Origin: Xylaria sp. FL1777
Lineage: Eukaryota > Ascomycota > Sordariomycetes > Xylariales > Xylariaceae
Reading direction: 5' to 3'
Assembly (NCBI GenBank): GCA_022578965.1
Contig: MU400792.1
Coordinates: 1 to 42,209, forward strand
Length of the DNA: 42,209 nt
Below are positions 21,504 through 32,935 of the stretch, piece by piece. Below the pieces are notes generated by a model, which made no database searches, was not told the DNA's origin, and was given only the letters and a program-made list of their open reading frames with translations. Position 1 is the stretch's first letter, and each line of letters begins with the position of its first letter. A program made the translations under genes and the position numbers.

Positions 21504-23983
21504 AGAAGCTTTTTTTCTTTTGTTTTTTTTAGTTTTAAAGTAATTAGTTTTTTATAAGCTATTTTTTTTTTTTTTATAGTTTTTATTTTTATTTTTAGAT
21601 TTATAATATTAATTTCTTTTTATAAATAAAGTAATAAATATAGCTAGCTATATATTAAAACATATAATTAATTATTTTATATAAAGCTTTTTAGTTTTTT
21701 ATATTAATTCTTTAAAACAAAATAATTTTATTAACTTTTTTTTATTTTATGCTAAGCTAAAAGCGCAATAAATTCTTTTTTAGCATACTTTTTTTAATAC
21801 TAATAAGTTTACGCTTTTTTTTTTGTTTATTAAAGCTTTTTGTTATAATATTTACTAATAAACATATATTACTTGTTAATATAACATTAATAGCTATATT
21901 ATTTCGCTTTGTTTTTTTGCTGCATTTTTTTTAGCAATATTAAATTTAAGTTATTTATTTTTTTTTAATTTATTTTTTTTTAAAATTTATATTATATTTT
22001 TAACTTAGTAAAACTTTATAAAACTTAGAATTTATAGTTTAGCTCTTTTAAATATAGTTTTAATAATACTGTTTATTTTGTTCTTTTTTTATTTTTTTTT
22101 GATTTTTAAATATTAAATTATTTATTTGCTATTTAAAATATAAAAATAGTTCGTAAAAAACTATGTGCTACTTGCTTTGCATGCTTTTTATTTACTTATA
22201 ATTATTGCTTAGCACTTTATTAGTTTTACTTAAGCTAAAGCAAAAGCAAACATTTAATAAGCTTTAATAAAAAGCTTTAGTTTTTTTTAGTATACTTAAT
22301 TATAATACGTTATTTTATATAAATATATAAAACTATTTTAAAACTACTTTAAAACTTTATATAATTAATATTTGTTTAGCTATTTTGCTAGCTTTATTTT
22401 TTTTTTATAAAAACATAATATTAAAAATATAATTATAAGCTATTTAGCAAAAAATATTTTGCAAAAATTTTATATAAACTATTTTTTAATAGCAAACTAG
22501 TAATATTTTTATTTTAATGCTATATAAGTTAACTTTGCTTTTTAAAATATGCTTTATATTATTAAACTTTTTTATTTAATTAATAATATAATATTTTTAT
22601 GTACTTTGCTTTATAAATTAGCATGTTTAACTAAAAAAGCGTATAATAATAATAGCTTATTTTAAAAATATTGCTAAATTTTTTATTTATAATATTTGTT
22701 TTAAAATATAAAAAAGCTAAAAATAGTAAAAATTATACTAGTTAGCTTTTAAGTTAAAAAAGTAGCTTTATATTAAGTTAAATTATATAATTTTTATAAG
22801 CAATATATATAAATACTTATAAAAGAATTTTATTTTTTTAATTTATTATAGTTTACTTTGTTGTTTTTTAGCTTAAATTTACTAAAACAATATTATTAAA
22901 GCAAAGCTTATTTGTTAACGCAAAAAATAATGCTATTTAATTTTTTTTTTTTTAACGCTTTTTAGTTTTATAAAAGCTAGCTATACTATATATTATTTAC
23001 TTTGTTTAACGCTTTTATGCTGCTTTATTATAGTATATGCTATAAATACTATATGTTTTAATACTATATTATAACTACTATAAACTTTTATAAACTGCTT
23101 TTTTAGCAAACTATTTGCTTGTTTTTCTTAACTAATTTTATTACTTATAACTTTTTTTTTTTTGTTTTAATATGTTAGCTAAATAATTTTTTGCTTATTT
23201 ATGCTATTTACTTTATTAAGCTTATTAAAAAGCTAGCAATATTTATACTGCTTAATAGTAGTATATTATTAAAACAATTTATTATTACTAAGTATGCTAA
23301 ATATATATTTATTAATTAAGTATTGCTTATTTTTTTTAAGCAAACTTATATTAGCAGTGTTTTTTTTTAAATATTATAGCTATAATATATTATTTAAAAT
23401 TGCTGTATAGCTAATAAATTAAAAAAGCTATTATAAAAGCTTAGCTTAAAAAACGTAATATAAAAGTATAGCATGCTATAAGTACTAAATACCATATTTA
23501 AGTAATATATTTTTTAATTTACGAATTATGTTTTAAAGTAGCTTTTTTTATTTTTTTTTAAGCATTAAAATTAACTAAAAGTAACTTAGCAAAATATAAT
23601 GCAAAATATACTTAATATAAATAAACAGTTTAAAATAATGCTACTAAAAAACTTTTAAAATATTGCTAATTATACTACTATTTTTATTAAATATTATAAA
23701 GCATAACTATTATGCAGCAAAACTTTTAAGCTTACATTATAATTAGTTATTTATATATATAATTTAAAGTTTTTTAAAGCTTATAAGCTATATTTTAAAA
23801 AGTTTAAGCTTTTTTACTAAAAATAATGCAATATTTTATATAAAAGCTAGCTAAACTATATATAAAACTACTTTTAACTTTTTAGCTTATTTAACGTTTA
23901 TTATATTTATTTTTAAGTTTTTGCTGCTTTAAGTAAAACTAAAATTAAAAGCTTTTAAGCAAAAAAAATAGCGCTATTTAATA
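21504..23983. other. Rest of copy A, no gene recognised
   Basis: AT-rich sequence conserved in B and C. A minus-strand stretch near 23520-23340 (KNILLKYGI*YL*HAILLYY) looks coding-like for about 60 codons but fits no family I know. Otherwise I see nothing interpretable. Confidence 0.35.
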
Positions 23984-25010
23984 AGCAATTGCTATATAAG
24001 CATAAAGAATTGCTACACAAGCATAACTTTACATAAGCATAACTTTTTTCAGCAATTTTATTAGCTAAAATTAAAGCTTGCTAAAAATAACTTCTAGTTT
24101 TATTTATTTTACTATATCTATTTTTTTAGCTAATTAAGTTAACATATTTTTATTTTATGTAAAGATTACTTTTTTTTACTTTTTTAGTATATTATATAGC
24201 ATTTAAAATAAAACCCTATTAAATAGTAAAACCTTTAAATAGCGCAATTAATTTAAGCATATATTAAAGAATTAAATATAAAGTAAATATATTGCTATAA
24301 TATCTATAGTTACTTTAATTTTTATTAATTTTTTTACTTTTAAATATTAAGTTATAACTGTTGTTTTTTAAACTTATTACTTATTAACTTTTTAATACTT
24401 AATATAATAGTTTAATTACACGTTTAGCGTTAAAAAAACAAAGCGCTTTTACTTGTTTTAACACTGCTATTTCGCGCAAAAATCTGTTTTATTTTAGCTA
24501 AAAATAATTTATTCCGACTTTTTTATAGCTAACTTTGCTTTTGCTTTGTAAGCTAGCTTGCTATAAGTATGTTAGCTTTAATTGCAAAATATAGTAATAT
24601 GTTTTATGCTGTGTTTTTTAGCTAACTGCAAAATAAATTAGCAACCTTTAAGTTATAAATATATTAATATAAATTTTTAGCTAAAAACTTGCGTAGTTAT
24701 TAATAAAAGTAAATATTTAGCTTAATAAACAAAATAAAAAAGCTTAGTTTTAAGTAAACTTTATAGTAATAAAAAATTCCAAGCTTAATAAAAACTATAT
24801 AATTATTTATATAATGTTTTATATTAATTAAAAATAAGTTTTGCTTGCTTAGCATAAACATTTAAGCAATATTATACTATTTATTAAGTAGTACTAAGCT
24901 TTTTAATAATATAACTATTTAAAGCTTACTTAAATAATCTTTTATAGCTAATAAATAAATATGCTATAATAAAACTTTATTTTAAGCATAAGCTTAAATA
25001 AAGTTATACT
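23984..25010. other. Spacer between copies A and B
   Basis: About 1 kb that is not shared with the repeat family. It starts with a short tandem repeat. It has a few less mutated motifs (ctatttcgcgcaaaaatctg near 24466), and I find no gene. Confidence 0.5.
23987..24044. repeat. 21-bp tandem repeat at the end of copy A
   Basis: aattgctatataagcataaag (23987-24007), aattgctacacaagcataac plus t (24008-24028), then a partial unit to 24044. It lies directly at the point where homology to B and C stops. Confidence 0.7.
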
Positions 25011-25019
25011 AATTTTTCT

Positions 25020-26350
25020 GTTTTTTGGGTTAAGGTTAACAGCATATTTATGCGTTTAACTTAGTAAAAATTTTTATTGATTTTTTTACTAACAGCTTTT
25101 ATGCCTAATTATTTGCTAGCTTTGCATGCTTTTATTTTTGCAATCTGCTAGCTTAACATAACAGTACTTTTGCATTGCTTTATTTAAAGCTAATCATTTT
25201 TTTTTTGCTGCTTAATATATTTAATTTTCTATATATTAATTCTTTTATAACACTACAACACTTTTAATGCATATTATAAAAATTTGTTTATAAATTTTAT
25301 TGCTTATTACTATTATTTTTTTTTTTTTTCTTTTTTTTTTTTGTTTTTATTACATTTATATTTCTGTTATAGCTTGTTTTTTTTTAAGTTGCGTGCTATT
25401 ATTAAGCTTATTTTTTAATGCTTGTTTAATGCTTGTTTAGTGCTTTTTTAGCTTTTTTCTAGCGTTTTTACTTATTATATTGCTATTTTTGCTTGCTTTT
25501 TTTTAGTGCTTTTATTTGTTGTATTGCTATTTTTGCTTGCTTTACTGTTTTTTTTGTAGCTTAATTACTATGCTTTTATTAGTTACTAAACATAATTAGC
25601 AAAAACACAAAAAAGCTTAAGCATAACAAATTATTAAACTAAAACAAAAAGCTGCTTAACTTTTTAGTTAATTTTATATTTTTTTTTTTAACTTGTTTTT
25701 TAATAAAAACATTTTAGCACTTATATATTTTTATGCTTTTACTTTATTGCTTTTAATTCTTAATTTGCTTTCGTACTACTATTATTTTATTTAAAGCTAA
25801 TTTTGCTTATTTTTTTTTTTTTTCTTTATAAATATTTCGTTTTTAACTACTTAACTTTTTTTTATTTATTTTTAAGTGCTATTATTACTTTTTACTTTTT
25901 TGTTTAAGCAATTTTTAAAACTGCTATATATAAATAGCTTTGCTTTCTTAAATTTAAACAATAATAATGCTACAAATTTTAAACTGCTTAAACTAGAACT
26001 TTTTTTTCTTTTTGCTTTTTTTGCTTGTTTTTAATCTTAAAGTTTTTTTAGTTCTAATAACTTAAGCTTTTTTAATAGCAATAAAAGTAATAGTACTGTT
26101 TTAAACGCTTTAAAACTAATTATTTTTTCTTTTTTAATTTTTTTTTTGTTTTTTATGCTTTATATTTTAAATAAGCTTGTTGCTTTATTGCTTAACTTTT
26201 TTTTTATTTTGTTATAGCAAAATTCTTTTGTTTTTATTGCTAGCAAAGCTTTTATTTTTAGCAAAAATTATTCTTTTATTTTTGCTTTTTTTTTTTTACT
26301 ACTAGTTCACTATAATTAGCTTAGCTAGCAGTTTTTTTTTTATTTAATAA
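25020..26350 (-). pseudogene. Lys/Gln-rich minus-strand ORF of copy B
   Basis: Counterpart of the copy A frame at 20010-21250, more heavily mutated. The 44-bp duplication at 25453-25540 is not a multiple of 3 and shifts the frame relative to copy A, so this copy was disabled by an indel as well as by stops. Confidence 0.38.
25453..25540. repeat. 44-bp tandem duplication in copy B
   Basis: Units 25453-25496 and 25497-25540, each ending tattgctatttttgcttgc. Present in B and C and single in A, it marks B and C as descending from one ancestor. Confidence 0.85.
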
Positions 26351-26491
26351 TACACGTTATTACATATAAAAACAAATTTTATACTTTTATTTCTATTAAT
26401 ACAACTATAGTATGCTTTATTTTTTATTTTTTTTATGTTTTTTTATTTTTATTTATATCTTTAAACTGCTTATATATATATAAAAGCTCAT

Positions 26492-26568
26492 AAAAAACTA
26501 AATATTTTAGACCATATAGTTTTTTTAAAAAAAAAAAAAACTATATATTCTAAAATATTTAGTTTTTT
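26492..26568. repeat. Long hairpin, copy B (35-bp arms)
   Basis: Arms 26492-26526 and 26534-26568 with two mismatches around a 7-A loop. Outer stem aaaaaactaaatatttta, inner part atatagttttttt. Confidence 0.9.
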
Positions 26569-29060
26569 ATAAGCCTTTATTCTTTTGTTTCTTTTGTTTT
26601 TTTTATTTTTTAAATATTTAGTTTTTTGTACGCTATTTTCTTTTTTTATACATTCTTTATTTATTTTATTATATTTACTATATTAATTTATTTATATAAA
26701 AAAAGTAATTAATATAGCTAGCTATATATTAAAACATATAATAAATTATTTTATATAAAGCTTTTTAACTCTTTATATTAATTTTTTAAAACATAATAAT
26801 TTTACTAACATTTTATTATTTTATTTTAAGCTAAAAGCTTTATAAATCCTTTTTTAGTATACTTTTTTTAATATTAATAAGCTTAAGCTTTTTTTTTTAT
26901 TTACTAAAGCTTTTTATTATAATATTTACTAATAAATATATATTACTTGTTAATATAACATTAATAGCTATTTTATATAGCTTTATTTTTTTGCTGCATT
27001 TTTTTTAGCAATATTTACTTTAAGTTATTTACTTTTGTTTTAATTTTTTATCGCTTAAAATATATATTGCGTTTTTAACTTAGTAAAACTCTATAAAACC
27101 TAGAATTTATAGCTTAGCTTTTTTTAATATAGTTCTAACAACTATATTTATTTTCTTTTTTTTTATTTTCTATTGATTTTTAAATACTAAATTACTTATT
27201 TGCTATTTAAAATACAAAAACAGTTTATAAAAAACTATATGCTACTTGTTTTGTATGCTTTTTATTTTTTTATAATTATTATTTAGCACTTTATTAGTTT
27301 TACTTAAGCTAAAACAAAAGCAAACATTTAGCAAGCTTTAGCAAAAAGCTTTAGCTTTTTTAAGTATACTTAATTATAATATATTATTTTATATAAATAT
27401 ATAAAACTATTTTAAAATTACTTTAAAACTTTATATAACTAATATTTGTTTAGCTATTTTGCTAGCTTTATTTATTTTTTATAAAAACATAATATTAAAA
27501 ATATAACTATAAGCTATTTAGCAAAAAGTACTTTATAAAAATTTTATATAAACTATTTTTTAATAGCAAACTAATAACACTTTTACTTTAATACTACATA
27601 AATTAACTTTGCTTTTTAAAATATGCCTTATATTATTAAACTTTTTTATTTAACTAATAATATAATACTTTTGTTTACTTTGTTTAATAAATTAGCATAC
27701 ATAACTAAAATAACTTATAATAATAATAGCTTATTTTAAAAATATTGTTTATATTTATATTTGTAATATATATTCTAAAATATAAAAAAGCTAAAAATAA
27801 TAAAAACTATTTTAATTAACTTTTATGTTAAAAAAATAGCTTTGTTTAAAGTTAAAATATATAATTTTTATAAGCAGCATATATAAATACTTATAAAAAG
27901 ATTTTATTTTTTTAATTTACTATAGTTTAATTTGCTGCTTTTTAGCTTAAACTTACTTAAATAATACTACTAAAGCAAAACTAAAATATTAACGCAAAAA
28001 ATAATGCTACTTAATTTTTCTTTTTTTTTTAACGCTTTTTAGTTTTATAAAAACTAGCTATACTATATATTATTTACTTTGTTTAACGCCTTTACGCTGC
28101 TTTATTATAATATATGCTATAAATATTATATGCTTTAGTTTTATATTATAACTGCTATAAACTTTTATAAACTGCTTTTTTAGCAAACTATTTGCTTGTT
28201 TTTGCTAACTAATTTTATTACTTATAACCTTTTTTTCTTTGTTTTAATATGCTAGCTAAATAATTTTATGTTTGCTTTTATTATTTGCTTTATTAAACCT
28301 ATTAAAAAGCTAGCAATATTTACATTTTTTAATAATAATGCATTACTAAAGCAGTTTAATATTACTAAATATGCTAAATATATATATATAAACTAAATAT
28401 TGCTTACTTTTTTTAAGCAAACTTACATTAGTAATATTTTTTTTTAAGTATTATAGCTATAATATATTACTTAAAATTATTGTATGCTTAATAAGTTAAA
28501 AAAGCTATTATAAAAGCTTAGCTTAAAAAACATAATATAAAAATATAACATATTATAAGTACTAAATAATATATTTAAGTAGTATATTTTTTAACTTATA
28601 AGTTATACTTTAAAGCAGCTTTGCTTATTTTTTTTTAAGCGTTAAAATTAATTAAAAGTAACTTAGCAAAATATAACATAAAATATACTAAGTATAAATA
28701 AGCAATTTAAAATAATACTACTAAACAACTTTTAAAACATTACTAATTATGTTATTATTTTTGCTAAACATTATAAAGTATAACTATTATATAATAAAAC
28801 TTTTAAGCTTACATTATAATTAATTATTTATATATATAATTTAAAGTTTTTTAAAGATTATAAGTTATATTTTAAAAAGCTTAAGCTTTTTTATTAAGCA
28901 TAATGTAATATTTTATATAAAAGCTAGCTAAACTATATATAAAGCTACTTTTAACTTTTTAGCTTACTTAATATTTACTGCATTTATTTTTAAGTTTTTA
29001 GTACTTTAAGCAAAACTAAAGTTAAAAGCCTTTAAGCAAACAAAACAGCACTATTTAATA
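26569..29060. other. Middle of copy B, no gene recognised
   Basis: Equivalent to 21504-23983 of copy A and about 32936-35427 of copy C. A half-copy of the hairpin stem (taaatatttagttttttgta) occurs near 26610-26630 and again near 32977 in C. No coding frame I can name. Confidence 0.4.
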
Positions 29061-29760
29061 GTGCTAACCTTTTACTTTTTATTTTTATATAATAGCAAAA
29101 ACTAAAAATAAAGACTTATAACTTTAACAACTATAATATAAATAAATATTAAAGCTAGTTTATATATATAGCATTAATACTTAATGCTTTAAATAACTAT
29201 GCTAATTAATTAAACAAAAGCTTTGCTTTTTAATATTATAAGGTTTAAAAAGTTTAGCTTGCTATATTTACTAGCAAAAATATTATATGCTTATTTATTA
29301 ATAACTAGTTTAACTATTATTAAACATATGCTAGCTTTTATATTTTTATTATATTAAACTTTAAAAAAACCAAGTTTTTTTATGTTTAATTATTTAAATA
29401 TATTACTATAAAGTTAGATTTTTTTAGTTTTAAGTATAGCTATTTAAAGCTATTATGCTATAACATAATAAAAAAAAAGCTATTATATAATAACATAAAT
29501 TACTTATTTAAAAAAGCTTTAATAATTATTATATTAATATATTTGCTATAATTACTTAATTAAGTTTGCAATATTATTATATAAACATGCTATAATATAT
29601 ATTTATATATTATAACATTTATGTAACAAAAACATAATGCTTTTTACTTTAGCTTTAATATTATGCTTTAATATTTATTTAACTATTATAATAAAAGTTC
29701 TTTACGCATGTTTTTTAAATAGCTTTTTTATATATTTACTAAATAATTTACTATATTTTT

Positions 29761-30058
29761 TTAATTATATATATTCTGCTTTAGTATATTTTTTAATGCT
29801 ATAAAACTACTATTTCTTTTTATTAATTTATTAGTATAACTTAAACTAAAAAACTTAAAAGCTAATAGTTTAATACTAGCATTTAAGTTATTATACAAAA
29901 TAAGCATATTAATAAAGAAAATCTTTACAAAATATATAGTATTATATAAAAAGCTAAACATAAAGCTAACTATATAGCGTAAACTAGCAAAAAAGCTAAC
30001 TAATAGCAGTAAAACCAGCAAAAAAAAAACAAAATAAACATTATAAATAATATAAAGC
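29761..30058 (-). other. Open hydrophobic minus-strand frame in copy B
   Basis: About 99 codons without a stop, no ATG, with a Leu/Val-rich start (LLVLLLLVSFFAS) followed by a more polar part (KLLAFKFFSLSYTNKLIKR). Copy C keeps the equivalent frame open at 36399-36127. In sequence this AT-rich, an open frame of this length in both copies is unusual, but differences between the copies fall on all codon positions. It may be the remnant of a larger decayed gene. Function unknown. Confidence 0.3.
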
Positions 30059-30140
30059 TAAAAACAAACAATAGTTATAATTCTAGTAATTATAAATAGC
30101 TATAATAAAACCTAGAACTAAAATATAACTAATAAAAGCT

Positions 30141-30248
30141 ATTAAAAATAAAATATTTAAAGCTATATAGTAATTATATTTTAGCTTAATAACTACTAAA
30201 AATAAAATATTTAAAGCTATATAGTAACTATATATTAGCTTAATAACT
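30141..30248. repeat. 54-bp tandem repeats in copy B
   Basis: Two units (30141-30194 and 30195-30248), core aaaaataaaatatttaaagc, plus a partial third to about 30278. On the minus strand the period is 18 codons (KLxYxYYIALNILFLV), lying in an open stretch at 30268-30083. Confidence 0.8.
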
Positions 30249-30803
30249 ATAAAAAGTTCTAAAAACAAAATATTTATTATAATTTTTGTTAGGCTTTCTT
30301 TAGTTTACTTTTTTTGTTTTTTTTACAACTTTTTTTTTTAGCTTAGCTATATTAATTATTTATGCTTGCTATTTTAAATATTTAGTTTATAAAGCTTTTA
30401 TTATTATTAAAGCTTAAGCTTATAGCTAAAAAATATTACTATAAGCTAAAAAAAAACCTTTTTAAAAAAAGTAGCTAATAATAATCAAAATATGCAAGTT
30501 ATTTTAGCTGCTTACTTTAATAACTTTTAGCTAATTTAATATTTTGCTAACTATAATATAAGTATTTTTGCTGCTTTTTTACCTTTTATTTAAAAAGCAA
30601 CTTTTAAACAAATTATATAAAACTAAAATAACATTAATAGTATTAAAAAGTATAATATATAACTTACAAAAATAAAAAAGCAAAAAATACAAAATAAAAT
30701 ATTAATATTTATTTTTTACTTTAAAACTTAAAACAAGTTTACTTTTTTTATAAATACTTATAATAAATATTTATTTTTTATATTGTTTTTATACTAAAAC
30801 CTT

Positions 30804-30847
30804 AAAAAACCAAATATTCTAATAATAATTAAAATATTTGGTTTTTT
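30804..30847. repeat. 20-bp hairpin near the end of copy B
   Basis: Arms aaaaaaccaaatattctaat and attaaaatatttggtttttt around aata, with one C/T mismatch. It shares its outer stem with the longer hairpin at 26492. Confidence 0.9.
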
Positions 30848-31387
30848 GTGCGCTTAAGTATAATTATACTAATATAGTTGCAGCATTAATAACATTATAT
30901 CTTTATTACTAATTTTAAAATGCAAGCATAACTTAAAAAAATTCTGATTTTTTTTTAATATAAAATAGCTTTAACGTAATAATTTAATATATTATAATGT
31001 ATAACTTTAGTACTAAAAACAAACTTAATGCTTTAGTAAATTTACTTAAAAAGCATAATTTTATAGCTTACTTTATGTTTTTGCAGCAAAGTTATTAATT
31101 TTTAAAAAGTAAAATGCTTTTTATAATAACTATTATAAAAAGTTAACAAGCAATAAATGCACTAAAAATAATTATAATTATAATAGCTTTTAAACTACTA
31201 TAAATTTACTTAAAGCATTTTTATATTTAATAAAGCTAAAGCACTAAGCTTATTTATAGCATTTTTAAAAAAAATTAAACTAAAGCATTACTTTTTATAT
31301 AGTTTTACTAGTATAAACGTTATAATAATAAATCTTTTATATACTATAAACAAAAAAAAGCAGTAATATAGCTTTTAAATCTTTTTG

Positions 31388-32720
31388 TTTTTTAGGTTAA
31401 AGTTAGCAGTATATTTATGCATTTAACTTAGTAAAAATTTCCATTGATTTTTTTATTAATAGCTTTTATGCTTAATTATTTGTTAGTTTTACATGCTTTT
31501 ATTTTTGCAATTTGCTAGCTTAACATAATAATACCTTTATATTGCCTTATTTAAAGCTAATTATTTTTTTTTGCTGCTTAATATACTTAATCTTTTGCAT
31601 ATTAACCTTTTTATAACATTATAACACTTTTAATACATATTATAAAAATTTATTTATAAATTTTATTGCTTGTTACTATTACTTTTCTTTTTTTTTTTTT
31701 TTTTTTTTGTTTTTATTATATTTGTATTTTTGTTATAGCTTGTTTTTTTTTAAGTTATACGCTATTATTAAGCTTATTTTTTAATGCTTGTTTAATGCTT
31801 GTTTAGCGCTTTTTTAGCTTTTTTCTAGCGTTTTTACTTATTATGTTATTATTTTTGCTTGCTTTTTTTTAGTGCTTTTATTTGTTGTATTGCTATTTTT
31901 GCTTGCTTTACTATTTTTTTTATAGCTTAATTATTATGCTTTTATTAACTGCTAAACATAATTAGCAAAAACATAAAAAAGCTTAAGCATAACAAATTAT
32001 TAAACTAAAACAAAAAGCTGCTTAACTTTTTAGTTAATTCTGTATTTTTTTTTTCGATTTATTTTTTAATAAAAATATTTTAGCACTTATATATCTTTAT
32101 GTTTTTACTTTACTGCTTTTAACTTTTAATTTGCTTTTGTACTATTATTATTTTACTTAAAGCTAATTTTGCTTATTTTTTCCTTTTTTTTCTATAAATA
32201 TTTTGTTTTTAATTATTTAACTTTTTTTTATTTATTTTTAAGTACTATTGCTACTTTTTATTTTTTTGTTTAAGCAATTTTTAAAACTGCTATATATAAA
32301 TAGCTTTACTTTTCTAAATTTAAACGATAGTAATACTACAGATTTTAAACTGTTTAAACCAGAACTTTTTTCTTTTTTTGCTTTTTTTGCTTGTTTTTAA
32401 TCCTAAAGTTTCTTTAGTTCTAGTAACTTAAGCTTTTTTAATAGCAACAAAAATAATAGTACTGTTTTAAACGCTTTAAAACTAGTTATTTTTTCTTTTT
32501 TAATCTTTTTTTTGTTTTTTATGCTTTATATTTTAAATAAACTTGTTGCTTTATTGCTTAACTTTTTTTTTACTTCGTTATAGCAAAATCTCTTTATTTT
32601 TATTGCTAATAAAGCTTTTATTTCTAGCAAAAATTGTTTTTTTACTTTTGCTTTTTTTTTTTTATTACTAGTTTACTATAATTAGCTTAGCTAGCAGTTT
32701 TTCTTTTTATTTAACAATAC
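31388..32720 (-). pseudogene. Lys/Gln-rich minus-strand ORF of copy C
   Basis: Counterpart of the frames in copies A and B, with the same 44-bp frame-breaking duplication. It includes a T-run of about 20 near 31690-31709 on the plus strand, corresponding to poly-Lys codons. Confidence 0.38.
31819..31906. repeat. 44-bp tandem duplication in copy C
   Basis: Units 31819-31862 and 31863-31906, same position and register as in copy B. Confidence 0.85.
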
Positions 32721-32858
32721 GCATTATTATATATAAAAATAAATTCTATACTTTTATTTTTATTAATATAACTATAGTATGCTTTATTTTTTATTTTTTT
32801 TATGTTGTTTTATTTTTGTTTATATTTTTAAACTGCTTATATATATATAAGAGCCTAT

Positions 32859-32935
32859 AAAAAACTAAATATCCTAAAACATATAGTTTTTTTTAAAAAA
32901 AAAAAAACTATATGTTTTAAAATATTTAGTTTTTT
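32859..32935. repeat. Long hairpin, copy C (35-bp arms)
   Basis: Arms 32859-32893 and 32901-32935. Mismatches against perfect pairing are C/T or G/A changes. Same stem as copy B. Confidence 0.9.

Larger units (their letters stand above)
20007..23983. repeat. Repeat family copy A (partial, about 4.0 kb)
   Basis: Homologous to the first 4.05 kb of copies B and C, from aatctttttgttctttaggt to ctatttaata. It lacks the last 2.3 kb of those units and the 44-bp duplication. Differences from B and C are mainly transitions, with some transversions and small indels. It keeps CpG-containing motifs lost in B/C (gcggaaacgcgaaaa, ttgcgcgcta), so it seems less RIP-mutated. Element class unknown: no LTRs or terminal inverted repeats seen. 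Confidence 0.85.
25011..31377. repeat. Repeat family copy B (6,367 bp)
   Basis: Full unit. It starts aatttttctgttttttgggt and ends tagctttta, directly followed by copy C. It is collinear with C throughout and with A over the first 4.05 kb. Most B/C differences I inspected are transitions. No LTRs, target duplication or terminal inverted repeats were found, so this may be a tandem segmental duplication rather than two transposon insertions. Confidence 0.88.
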
